DNA of 64,000 nucleotides from NCBI GenBank assembly GCA_036674765.1, contig JARVKI010000127.1, forward strand, positions 1 through 64,000, in the 5' to 3' direction. The stretch's first letter is position 1, and every line of letters begins with the position of its first letter. Both the position numbers and the translations under genes were made by a program. The stretch is from Seiridium cupressi (taxonomy: Eukaryota; Ascomycota; Sordariomycetes; Amphisphaeriales; Sporocadaceae). A model generated the notes under the pieces. It did no database searches and was not told where the DNA came from. It saw nothing but the letters and a program-made list of their open reading frames with translations. Shown here piece after piece: positions 46,606 through 57,280 of the stretch.

Positions 46606-49600
46606 ATGGGGTTCCTCGGCATCTACAAGGCCGTATACGACTATGAGCCCCAGAGTGAGGGGGAGCTCGCGATCACCGAAGGCGACATCCTCTATTTGTT
46701 GGAGAAGGATGGCGATGACGACTGGTGGAAGGCCAAGAAGAAGGCAAACGCCGACGACGAGGACGAGCCCGTCGGTCTGATACCCAATAACTACGTCGAA
46801 GAGGTAGGCACAAGAATACAGGAAATCCCCTGCCTGCTTAGATGCAAATACTCAACGCGCTGCAGGCCCCTGTGATCAGTCAAGCTCGCGCACTCTACGA
46901 CTACACCCGTCAAACCGACGAAGAGATCTCCTTTTCCGAAGATGCCAAGCTACAAATCTTTGACAACTCCGATCCCGACTGGATTCTCGTGGGCGCTGAT
47001 GGCGACTTTGGCTTTGCCCCGGCGAACTATATCGAGATGGCCGATGGCGCCGAAGAAGCGGATCCTGACCCCGAGCCAGAACATGTGCCAGCAGCTCCGC
47101 CATTGCCGCCTTCTCTTCCGGTGCGCCCGCCCATGCCCGAGGAGCCCGAGGAGCCACAAAGTCCGCCTCTGCCCGTGCGCCGGCCGTCGAGTGCTGCTGG
47201 GACGAGCCCAGCCATTGCCACGCCTGCTGCCGCCCTGGCCGGGGTCATGCAAGGCAGAACTTCAACCAGAGCTGCCACTCCACCCCCTATCGCGGTACCT
47301 CCGCGTCGGCAGTACCTGTCGGAGGAATCTGAGGATGAACCGAGCCCAGCTCTACCGGTTCGTCCGCGCTCCAAGTCAGCCGTGTCCAATGATCAATCAC
47401 TGGCATCGCCTCCGCCTCAAAGAACTAGTAGTCGGAGGCAGAGGGAATTCGACGACGAGGTACCCGAAGGCTCGCACGGTCGGATCGCGCCTGGCGGCTT
47501 CCACATGTACAACATCAACGAGATGGTTTCTGTCATGGGGAAGAAGAAAAAGATGCCAACCACGTTGGGCGTAAATTTGAAGACGGGCCTTATATTGATT
47601 GCGCCCGAGCGAGCTACAGACGGGCCTACGCAGGAGTGGTCGGCCGACAAGATGACGCATTATTCACGAGAAGGCAAGCATGTGTTCCTGGAGCTGGTTC
47701 GTCCGAGCAGAAGCATCGACTTCCACGCCGGTGCCAAGGACACGGCAGCCGAGATCGTGAGCGCCTTGGGCGAATTGTCGGGGGCTATCCGGGCTGAAGG
47801 TCTCCGAGAGGTCATTCTGGCCGGGACCGGTCACGGCGGACAGAAGAAGGGAGTTATCCTCTACGACTTTATGGCGCAGGGGGAAGACGAGGTCACTGTG
47901 GCTATAGGCGACGAAGTAATCGTCGTAGATGACAGCAAGAGTGAGGAATGGTGGCAGGTCCGGAGATTGAAGAACGGCAAAGAGGGTGTAGTCCCCAGCA
48001 GTTACATCGAGATCACCGAGACCCTTCCGTCGCCGATAACATCATCAACGTCAGGAATCAACGCAGGGCGATCAACCGTGGCACAGAACCGCATGGAAGA
48101 AGAGCGCTTGACGCGGGAGGCCATCAAGAGGGACCAAAAAGCAGCAGAGGTAGGACCTGGGATGCGTTTGCCCGACAGAAAAAGTAGTTTGTCAGCTGTG
48201 GACAGTAGTAACCATTCTGGTCAGCAGCGAAGCAAGCGCGAAAACGGTCGAGCCGAAGCAAGCGGCAGCAAGTCGTCCTCCAAGTCGAGTAGGTTTTGTC
48301 CCTTTCCTAAGCATTGAATGTAAAATGTCTTGCTCACTTCCTACTAGAACCCGATCCGTTGAAAGTGCGAATATGGACGGACCGGAGCAAGTCGTTCAGC
48401 GTCGAGGCCCAATTTCTTGGCGTGAAAGATGGGAAGATCAATCTCCACAAGGTGAATGGCGTCAAAATTGCAGTTCCGGTGGCCAAAATGTCTGTGAAGG
48501 ATCTTGAGTACGTGGAACTAATCACTGGTATCTCACTGGACGAGGACAAGCCCTTGTCGGACATCAAGCGGGCCCAGTCGTCAAGGAATCAACCAAAGCA
48601 GGACACTTCTAAAGTCGGCGCGTCAGTTGAGCCACCGAAAGCTGAGTACGATTGGTTCCAATTCTTCTTGTCGTGCGAGGTTGCAGTCGGACTGTGCGAA
48701 AGGTACGCTCAGTCCTTTGCAAAAGATTCTATGGACGAGACTGTACTCCCTGACGTAGATGCCAGCGTTCTTCGAAATCTTGGCCTACGCGAAGGAGATA
48801 TAATCAAGGTCATGCGCTACCTGGATAAGAAATATGGACGGGATGGAAAGAAGCGCAACGTCAGCTTTGCCGGCGATGAAGATGGCGAGGGCGCCCAAGG
48901 AGGGCTTTTCTCGGGTCCTGGGGGAACTCTACGAAACAACACACGGAAAGGACGGCCAGCTCCTGCCGTCGAGACTAACAACACAGTTGATCCCAAAGCA
49001 TTTTCTCTATCAAAGGATGCGAGTGCGGATAGTTCTTCGGCATCTTCACCGGCTACAGCCCGGCCCAGGCAGGCCGACAAGAGCACGGCTGGAGGTTTTG
49101 ACGATGATGCCTGGAGTGTCAAACCTTCGAAGCAGCCAGAGCCACAGGCCAAGCCTACGCCGGCGCCAGTCGCTGCGCCCGAGCCCAAGCCAGCTGCCCA
49201 GGAGCCTCCGCCCACGCAAGCAATGCTGGATCTTTCGTTGCTCTCGAAGCCCTTGGAGCCCGAGAAGGTACAACCCACGCCGCCGCCCCAACCCCAGGTC
49301 GTTCAACTGCCACCGCAGCCAATTCAACCACAACAAACGGCTGCCGTTCAATCGCAGCAGGGCGCCTCACCGGCCTTTTTCACCGGTCTGGCTCAGCAGC
49401 AAACGGGCATGGCACCAATGCCGACTGGACAGCCATTGGGTCTAGGACTTGGTGGTAGTCGCCAGAGACCTCTAGCCCCTCAGATGACCCAAGGCCAACC
49501 TGGACTGGTACCGCCTCCGCCCATGCGACCCCTTTCTGCCCCTCAGTCGGCGCAGCCCAGTGGTTTTGCGCCACCACCCTTGCAGCCTCAGATGACAGGT

Positions 49601-50298
49601 GTCGCTCCTCCAGGTCAGAGTCTGAACGATCTGAACCAGCAACGGCTGCAACAGCAACAGCAGCAGCAGTTTATGGGCGGCTTCCAGCCGCAGCCAACGG
49701 GACAGGGCATGGTGGGTTTCAATGGCGGGCCGGGAATGCAACAGCAGATACCGGCACAGCCAACGGGCTTCAACTCGGGTCAGTTCATACAGCCTGCCAT
49801 GACCGGGATGCCGCAGATGCAGCAGCAGCAGCAGAGCCCCTTCAACGACCCACGCGCGCAGCAGTTCTCACCTATTCAAAATCAACCTACTGGCTTCCCG
49901 GGTGGTTTCAACAACGCCGGGCAACAGCAATTTCCTCAGCCCACTGGCAGTGTCAACCAATACCTACCGCCAGCTTTGGAGCCTCAAAGAACAGGATTCC
50001 CACCGATGCAGTCTGGGATACAACCGCAGCAGACTGGCTTTGGCGGAGGCTTTGGCCAGGGCTTCAACTCGGGCCTGAACAACCAAAACACCCAACCTCC
50101 GCCCGCAGCACCTCTGCAGCCGCAACAAACAGGCCCGGCACCCCCAGTCCGGTTTGGCATGGCAGACAAGATTCAACCACAGGCGACAGGGCGTCGCGCA
50201 AATCTCGCAGCAGCAAGTAAGTAGCCAAAGCTCCTCTCCATCCCATCCATAGTCACGACTGACCCAGTACAGCCCCACAAAACCCCTTCGGATTTTGA
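46606..50298 (+). CDS. SLA1: Actin cytoskeleton/endocytosis adaptor Sla1
   Basis: Four exons: 46606-46803, 46866-48288, 48348-50216, 50273-50298; 1171 residues. The last 26-nt exon supplies the family's terminal TPQNPFGF. Domain order: SH3-1 (about 5-65, [10 protein letters not shown]...[10 protein letters not shown]), SH3-2 (about 70-125, [12 protein letters not shown]), Pro-rich linker, SH3-3 (about 395-450, [12 protein letters not shown]), SHD1 (about 541-600, [19 protein letters not shown]), the SAM-like SHD2 (about 640-705), then a long Gln/Pro-rich tail. The tail carries about twelve TG motifs of the QPTG/QQTG type, the pattern phosphorylated by Ark1/Prk1 kinases and found in Sla1 and Pan1. 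Sla1 links NPFxD cargo, clathrin and Las17/WASP at cortical actin patches. Confidence 0.95.
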
Positions 50299-51583
50299 TC
50301 GCCCGGTTCATGTAATTATTCGCGTTCCATGACGATGACAGGGACTCGGCTGCTTCCCCAACCCCAGCCCATACTGACGAGTGCGGGTTCCGCGCCGGCC
50401 CGATAGGTGGCTGCTCTCACATGGCTGTGATGGCTCTAACCGTGGTGGCTTCACTGCTGCCGGACCAAACCCGTGCGGATTAATGGACGGTCAAGAGATG
50501 GGACGATATCGGAGTATGTACTGCAAAGTGACTGGATGATTGGAAACGAGATCAAATATAATCCCGGCTCCACCGATGTATAGCTCGAGGGCCAATGTCT
50601 GGGCTACGCACAACGATGCCTGGCGGTACATACATTTTATTATATAATATCTACATTGCTATTCCAATATTCGTCGTCTCCCTGATTCGTCTGACCTGCT
50701 CGCCCGAGGAGGGTGTCGCTGGGGTTATGATGGCCGTCTAGCTCTACCTTGTAGCCATCGGCCATGTGCTCCTGATTTTGCTGCCTTTCTGGTAGACACA
50801 GAAACGTGGTGTAGTCGCGTCTGGCAAGTAGAGAGGAATTGGTTATTCGTCCGTGGCTTGGTCAGTGTGGCTCAGGCCAATAGACCAGTAAGCTAATAGG
50901 CAAGCTTCGAGCACGATCTGCACCAAGCACGACGGCGCCAAGCAACTGGCGAGACATTTGCAAGTTCAGATGAGTCGATCCGCGTTTCGTTCCGCCTCCA
51001 AGCGGTGGGGAACATGCGAGAGGCATTGAGGTCAAACACAGCCAAAATCTGCCCGAGTCTGTGCGAAACCCACAGACGCTGGCGATCACTGACACACAAG
51101 TTGCGGCACTTGCGATTGGCCCATCCCGTTTTCCTTCCCTCCCGCTGCTCCCCAGATTCTCTATGCGCATGTTGATCATGGAGATCATCGAGGCCGCAGG
51201 GGTCGTCGCTGTTCCCAGGGGTTAAATTAGAGGCGACAGCACCGTGGCTGCGTGGGAGAGCGTGGTACGCATAGGGCTTTTCTTGCCGAGCCAGTGTTTG
51301 AAGGCGCCGTCGAAACGAACCAAGCCACTGACAATCTCGTGGTGGAAGGACGACAAAGGCACAGAGAACAGATGAGTCCTGCTGTCTGCCGCCATGGGCC
51401 AGTCCACCTTTGCTTCGTGACCATGCTCCCTATATATCTGCACTGGTCCATCCCACTGAACTTGACCATCCATCTCTTCTCTTCGCAAGCCGGTCTATTC
51501 TTCACTCTCCTTCAATCATCAGTCATTTCTAGTTAATTTTTATATATTCTACTGCTGAGCCGTAGTCCACAAACTTGTTCAAG
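50299..51583. other. Intergenic region, SLA1 to secreted protein
   Basis: About 1.3 kb without a supported gene. It contains the SLA1 3' end and the promoter of the small secreted protein, including a tatatatct-type TATA candidate at 51,430-51,440 and taatttttatatattct at 51,534-51,550, close to the start. Confidence 0.5.
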
Positions 51584-52299
51584 ATGCAATACTCATTCGT
51601 CTCCGTCGCGCTGGCCGCTTTCCTCGTCACAGTCAGCGCTGCACCCACCAATAAAGTTGCCACCCGCGTTGGGACTGTAGCAACCAAGACCACAGGAGAG
51701 CATTTGGTTCAGCGGGCGGCCGGTGCTGCCGATGCAGCTTCTTCCGGAGCTGCGTGAGTCCTCATCCACTGCATCCCATCAATGAGATTTGATCTGTAGC
51801 TAACCACGGTATCCTGTTCAGAAGCTCGAATCCTTTGGACTCCCTCTTGGGCGGTGCCACAGGCGGCGCTGGTGGAGCGTAAGCATTCAGCGAGATCCCT
51901 TTGGATGAACGATATGGACTGACACCACGGCTAGTACCGGAGGCCTTGACAGTCTCCTCGGAGGACTGACTGGAGGCGCAGCTGCTGGCGGCGATACTGC
52001 GTGAGTTCTTCCCGATTCCATATAGCCTCGTGACCAAAAGTTGTTGAAGCTGACCTGCGTACAGTGGTGGTGCCACCGGAGGTCTTGATCAGCTCCTGGG
52101 CGGTCTCACGGGAGACGCTACAGGAGGCGCTGCGGGAGGCGCTGCTGCTACTGGAGGTGCTGGCGGACTTTCCTCGCTCCTAGGCGGCCTTGCTAAGAAA
52201 GATTCGGCCGATGCCCAAGCAGCGACTGCGACTGCGGCTGCAGTCGCAGACGATGATGTTGATGATGAAGATGAAGACGAAGACGAGGATGAGGCATAG
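51584..52299 (+). CDS. Small secreted modular Gly/Ala-rich protein with LLGG repeats
   Basis: Four exons: 51584-51753, 51822-51878, 51935-52000, 52065-52299; 175 residues. The N-terminus MQYSFVSVALAAFLVTVSA-AP is a clear secretion signal with a likely cleavage after SA. A short basic/Thr-rich segment (NKVATRVGTVATKTTGEH) follows. Then come four copies of a module close to GGLDSLLGGLTGGA: one in exon 2 (NPLDSLLGGATGG), one in exon 3 (GGLDSLLGGLTGG) and two in exon 4 (GGLDQLLGGLTGD, GGLSSLLGGLAKK). The protein ends in an Ala run and an acidic DDDVDDEDEDEDEDEA tail. All three introns are phase 2 and split an Ala codon as GC|N, so each small exon is a portable module. There are no cysteines. The family is unknown to me. 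Cell-wall/surface protein or secreted effector are possibilities. Confidence 0.88.
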
Positions 52300-52748
52300 A
52301 TGTTGAACAGGCAGGTTTGCTGTACGAATCACGGGGAGCATCAAGTAGTCCAATAGTACGCCGGGCCATATGGACATCAGCCAGGCTTTTGAGACTGTAA
52401 TAAACGTCGTGGCGCCGAAGCGACCTAGCTGGTAGCTCCTCTCGAGAACTAGTGCTCCGGGGCTCTTTAAACCAAGTAAAATACTCAAATCCGGCCTTCG
52501 GTCAAGCATGTGCAAACCGACTGGTCCATCAGTGACCCACCCTCTTTTCTTATTCTAGGTGACACGACAGCGCGCTCTATGCAGGTAGCCGAAAGGAACG
52601 ATACGTGGCAAGAACCAATGGTCTGTCTCGCTCTGTGCGGATCAGCTGTGTTACATGTTCTCGTGCAATGGTCCATGGTTACTGGAGCGGCCTCATGCTT
52701 CGAATTATAGTGAGAGCACCAACAGTCCTATACTGATCGTATTTACAC
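52300..52748. other. Intergenic region between convergent genes
   Basis: About 450 bp between the stops of the secreted protein and the TLC-domain gene. It contains both 3' ends. No further feature was recognised. Confidence 0.5.
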
Positions 52749-53869
52749 TCAAATGCCCGGTGGCGGCTGGTCGCCATCTTCTCCATCCAGGATGGTACGT
52801 CTGCGAGGACGTGTCTTCAGTACGGCCCCCGCATCTGCAGCAGTGGTCGTTGCGCCGCCTTCTGAGACTGGTTTCTCGTCCGCGCCCTCCTTTTTCGACG
52901 GATCGAACCTCTTTTGCACTGCCTGGATCATCTTGACGAACCAGTAGAAGTTTAGAGAGTTTAGAGTCATGTTGGCTCCTAGGTATAGTGCGCCCAACCA
53001 CATGGGAACGGAGCTCGACTCGGTGACAAATCGCATGGTGGACTCATAGCTGACCGGCACCGTGACGTTTTGGGCCACGTCGGCAGTCAGGGGAATATAG
53101 CTAGGCTTGTTCTGCATAGCGCTCCAAATATCCCCAAAGACTTTGACGGAGTTATACGTCCCCCACACAAGTCGGCAGGAGAAAAAGGTAAAGATGAGAG
53201 CGATACCATTATACAGCTGGATCTTGGAACCGGTCAGGCCGAGCTTGTCGCAGAACCAGTGGACGTTGAGGAAGGGAGAAGACAGCTCCCAGAGAATGAA
53301 GGTGGTGCTGTAATAGTTGATGAAGGGCCGCTTTCAGATGGTTAGCATTGACTGCAATGGCCATGTCAGGGAAGAAGTGAACCTACGAAGCCGAAGGAGT
53401 ATACCAGCAGCGCACTGATGGCGTGTGCCAGCATACCAAGGCCAAAGATGTGCATATTCGAAACAGTGATGATGAAATCCCACAGGAAGTAGCCGGTCGC
53501 CAGAGCCTGGATCATGGCGATGGCGCCAGTGTAGCCAAAGACACGCTCCTGCGCATCCATGCCCCAGCGCTCCTCGTCCGTAAACATGACCCAGAGGGCC
53601 AGGGCATTGATGGTGGTGCTCTGGATCAGAGAAACCACATGTACGTCCCAGTTCAGCCTCTTACTCCTTGACAAGCTCTTGTACTGGGTAGGGAACAACC
53701 AAGTCGATACCAGGGGCGAGACAACGACATGGCAGAACTCGTAGAAAGCAGCAATGATGAGAATCTCGTGAATGTGCAACGGCAGGGTCGGAAGAGAAAA
53801 GTAGTCGGCCCATGGCTGAACAGCCTTGGAAAGGGCAGGAATCGGTGCGATCGGAAATGGGTCCCTCAT
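52749..53869 (-). CDS. TLC (TRAM/LAG1/CLN8) domain membrane protein
   Basis: Two exons, 53869-53387 and 53330-52749 (intron 56 bp, phase 0), 354 residues. Six to eight hydrophobic segments are seen. The order and motifs fit the TLC domain: HEILIIAAFYEFCHVVVSPLVS, a cytosolic loop KSLSRSKRLNWDVHVVSLIQS, GYFLWDFIITVSNMHIFG, then FINYYSTTFILWELSSPFLNVHWF across the splice junction. It resembles the TMEM56/TLCD4-like fungal proteins rather than ceramide synthases, because the Lag1 motif with paired His is not evident. The C-terminus is a charged, Arg-rich cytosolic tail. The probable role is in lipid sensing or trafficking at the ER, but the substrate is unknown. Confidence 0.87.
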
Positions 53870-55425
53870 GCTGGCTGTAGACTACCTGTTTCGTCGAAGT
53901 TGGGTTCGTACAAAGTCGACTGGATTTTGCCTGTGCTAGGCCTGTGCTAGTCGAGGAGAAGGGGGAAATCGACGACAGTCCGGCAGGAAGGTGGCAGAAG
54001 CGAGGCGAGAGGTAGTTGAAGGGTCTTATAAGTAGGCGTCAGATGAGCAGTGGAGGCGGCCCAGGCAGGACATGCAGAACCAACACACGACGCGGCTGGT
54101 TGGGTGTAAGTGAGGTGGAGCAGCGGTCTATATAGGGTGAAGGTCTGTCTGCGTGACAGTCTGGAGTGATCTGCAGCGGGTTGAGACGAGCGTCCGGAGA
54201 GAACAGAGCCGTCAGGTGAGCAGGCCGGGGCAGAGACAGAAGATGGTGGATGGATGGCGCGGAGCTGGTGCCGGTCGGGTGGTGAGACGTTGGAAATCGG
54301 CACGCCAGACTCGCGGCTCAGCGGTTTAGCTCTTGGCAAGGAAGGTGTGGACCAAGGGACCCTAATGTAGGTCGGGGCGCGACTGCGGGAGCCAACTCGT
54401 CACTGACCGATGGACTGACACTGCCTGCCGCGCTTGCGAATCACACTCAAGGGACACGACTATATGGGCCGTTGGGCGCAGACGGTGGCTGGCTGCTGCA
54501 GAGGCATGGCATGGCATGGCTGAGCTGGCTGGCATTTGGTGTTGAGAGGGCTCGTCCACGGCAGCACATGCCGACGATGGGTGGTGACAGTTACCCGTCT
54601 GCCACTTCCTGACACAGGGCCGAATTTGTTGGGGCGCTTGTGACCCTGGACAGCGTAAAAGCCCGGCGAGATGGGCATGGGTGGGCACTGGCGCGGTCAC
54701 AGGGTAGCAGCAGGCTTGTCCGGCAATCGATAAGGAAATCTAGTTAATCGCCAGATGCGACCCTGCGGCCCTGCAGCCCTCAGACCCTTCTTGCCCTGGA
54801 GGCGCCCACTGACAAGTGTTTGCCTAGGCCCAGCGCGGGTCTAGTGTCTGGTGTCTGGTGTGTGCTCTGGGAAGGCCTGGGACGGGGCCAAGCCTTAGTC
54901 TCCGTTCTCCGCTCCGTCGGACGCGGTCAGGCGAGCAGAGGCTCTGGGAAGTACTTCCAGCTACAGTGTATCTGGCAGTCCGAGATTCGTGCTACGTGTG
55001 CTAGGGCATGCCACCATGTAGGTACTTGCTCCCGGGGGCCCCACAGAGCCCGATACCCTGGCCAGAGCCCATGATCCACGAGGAGCCGCAACCATACCTA
55101 AACAACCTATCACATGTTTTCTGTACTGCGCATCTCCTTGCTGCCAGCGAGACACCCTCGACCATCCTGAGTAGTTGCACAATCCGTGACTCCCAACACC
55201 GGGACCCTACCTCAGGTTGTCTCAGCTTTGGATATCAGCACTTTGCAGCGGGCTTGACGGGTGCAGTAACGTCGTGCATCTGTGCACCAAGGTCATGCGA
55301 GGCAGCATCGTGAGGAGCAGGGCTGAGACCTGAGTGAGATCCGACCTCCCATTCACCCTGCAGGACAACCCGCGACTGGAGCAGGCCACTCTATAGCCCA
55401 GCTCCACTTGAGGCCGTTGGACACG
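53870..55425. other. Long divergent intergenic region, TLC gene to COG8
   Basis: About 1.55 kb between two divergent start codons, GC-rich and without a supported gene. It includes a short ggcat tandem (atggcatggcatggc at about 54,507-54,522) and many ggtctgg/tgtctgg words near 54,840-54,860. Both promoters lie here. Confidence 0.55.
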
Positions 55426-56760
55426 ATGGCTGATGTGCTTCACGAGCTGCTAGTCTCGCCCGATTCCTCGGGAGCGGACCGCCGGGATGGGAAACCAGAG
55501 TCTGCAGACCCGGTTGCGTTGGAATACCTGTCCCGCCTAGCCTCGCTGCCGTTCTCATCCATCGAATCGACGGAGCAGCAGGCCTTGTCTCAATCATCGC
55601 ACTCGCTGCTTCTGTCCTTGCAGGCCCTCTCCAAACGGTCACACAAATCCACCATCGAATCTGCTTCAAATCACGCCAACCTCAGGACCGCCTTACCTGC
55701 CTTGGCCGCCTCGACTCGTGATCTGAAGACTGCCATTCCCAAGCTGGACAATGAAGCAGTCCGCTTCTCAACCACCTACCATAAAACTGGCGAGAATGAG
55801 ATTCTGAACGCAAGGAAGAGAGCTCTGCTATTATCGCGGAACGTGGAACGTCTCGTCGACGTGCTAGATCTTCCCACGCTCTTGTCGTCGGCCATCACCT
55901 CCGGCTCCTCGGCAGCCGCTGCCAACTATGCTTCAGCACTAGACCTGAACGGCCATATCAGACGTTTGCATTCGTTATATCCCGACTCGCAGCTGGTCGA
56001 CTCGGTCTCTTCTCAGGCCGACGAGGCCATGCAATCCATGGCAGTCAACTTGGTATCCAGCCTGCGCATCCCGGGCTTGAAACTAGCCTCCGCCCTGAGG
56101 ACAATTAGTTGGCTTCGGCGAGTCGTCCCAGATCTGGATCCCGTCGGCGCTGCCGGGAATGGTGGCGGCCTGGGAGCTCTGTTTCTGGTCTGTCGATTGT
56201 CGACCCTCATGAACATGCTAGCTGCGCTCGAACCGCTTCGAGATCTTGCTGATCAAGAAAAGGTGCGGCAGCAGCAAAGCACTGCCGGAAGTTCCTGGTC
56301 GGGGGGTCAACAGACGGAGCGGTATCTGAAGAGATACATCGAGATTTTTCGGGAGCAGAGCTTTGCGATTGTCTCCATGTTCAAGAGCATCTTTCCGGCC
56401 TCCGGAACTCAGAGCAAGAACGAGGCAGATGCAGACCCGCTGCAGCCCATCCCTTCGGCCCTGTCAACTTTCCCTCTTCACCTGGTCGAGACGTTGATGG
56501 AGACACTCAGGATATATCTCCCGAACGTCAAAGACCATGCGTCCAGGGAAAGCCTTCTGACGCAGGTACTATACTGCGCTGGCAGTCTAGGTAGGTTAGG
56601 GGGCGACTTTGGCGTCTTGCTGGCAAGCCTTGACATTGGCGAGGAGGCAGAGGACGAGTGGGTAGAGGTCGTCAAACGTCACAGGGTAATGGCAGGCCGT
56701 TTAGAATCCATTGTAGGACAAAAAGATAGAAGGCCTTCCGAAGTCACGACAAAAGCATAA
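55426..56760 (+). CDS. COG8: Conserved oligomeric Golgi complex subunit 8 (Dor1-like)
   Basis: Single exon, 444 residues from the ATG at 55426 (MADVLHELLVSP). The frame continues upstream but without an ATG. The sequence follows the Dor1/COG8 family: ALEYLSRLASLPFSSI, then LSQSSHSLLLSLQALSKRSHKS, LDNEAVRFSTTY, RALLLSRNVERLVDVLDLPTLL, YASALDLNGHIRRLHSLYPDS and LRTISWLRRV. The protein is helical throughout, as expected for a COG subunit, with no membrane segment. COG8 is in lobe B of the COG complex, which tethers retrograde vesicles at the Golgi. The length is shorter than the animal protein but in the range seen in filamentous fungi. Confidence 0.92.
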   Translation: MADVLHELLVSPDSSGADRRDGKPESADPVALEYLSRLASLPFSSIESTEQQALSQSSHSLLLSLQALSKRSHKSTIESASNHANLRTALPALAASTRDLKTAIPKLDNEAVRFSTTYHKTGENEILNARKRALLLSRNVERLVDVLDLPTLLSSAITSGSSAAAANYASALDLNGHIRRLHSLYPDSQLVDSVSSQADEAMQSMAVNLVSSLRIPGLKLASALRTISWLRRVVPDLDPVGAAGNGGGLGALFLVCRLSTLMNMLAALEPLRDLADQEKVRQQQSTAGSSWSGGQQTERYLKRYIEIFREQSFAIVSMFKSIFPASGTQSKNEADADPLQPIPSALSTFPLHLVETLMETLRIYLPNVKDHASRESLLTQVLYCAGSLGRLGGDFGVLLASLDIGEEAEDEWVEVVKRHRVMAGRLESIVGQKDRRPSEVTTKA

Positions 56761-57280
56761 CTAAATATATTATTATCGCTCTCCAAACAACAATCGCAAC
56801 GATAAACGGCGTCTGGACTGTGCCCACCTCATGCCTGCCCGCGCGAATTTTCTTCCAAGTCGAAGGCCAACATAGTCTATAGAAAGGCTGTAGAGAGAGG
56901 ATTTGACGCCATGACGCTAGGAACCGTCGTGGCCAACATCTTACCCTCCGAATCTTCGTTCATGGACTTTTGTTAGTTGATGCCCGGAGCTCCGGTGACA
57001 TCATGCAAAGCTGCTCGGCCAGCCCGGCGTTGGAACCCACTTTTTCTTTCCGGGACCAAAAAAAAGTTCAGCTCAACTTGTGACCTGCCTGCCCTGTAAG
57101 TAAGCCGATTTCTTGACCTCTTATTCCAAACCGCTGGTTTTCGTGCAGACTGGCGCGACCAACAAGTCCTACAGCTCCGAACATAACCTCTAGTGAACAT
57201 CTTGCGCAGGCACATAGATACATGGCCAGATAAACCACGGCCTCGTCTGCCTCGGCAGGATCCAAACCTACTCCCGAGAA
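56761..57280. other. Intergenic region, COG8 to HEM25
   Basis: About 520 bp between two genes on the same strand; it holds the HEM25 promoter. No other feature was recognised. Confidence 0.5.

Noticed and set aside
51584..52299. A ribosomally made, Kex2-processed repeat peptide precursor (dikaritin/ustiloxin type).
   Set aside because: There are no Lys-Arg sites between the repeats, only one KK after the last unit, and no modifying enzymes (DUF3328, tyrosinase) nearby.
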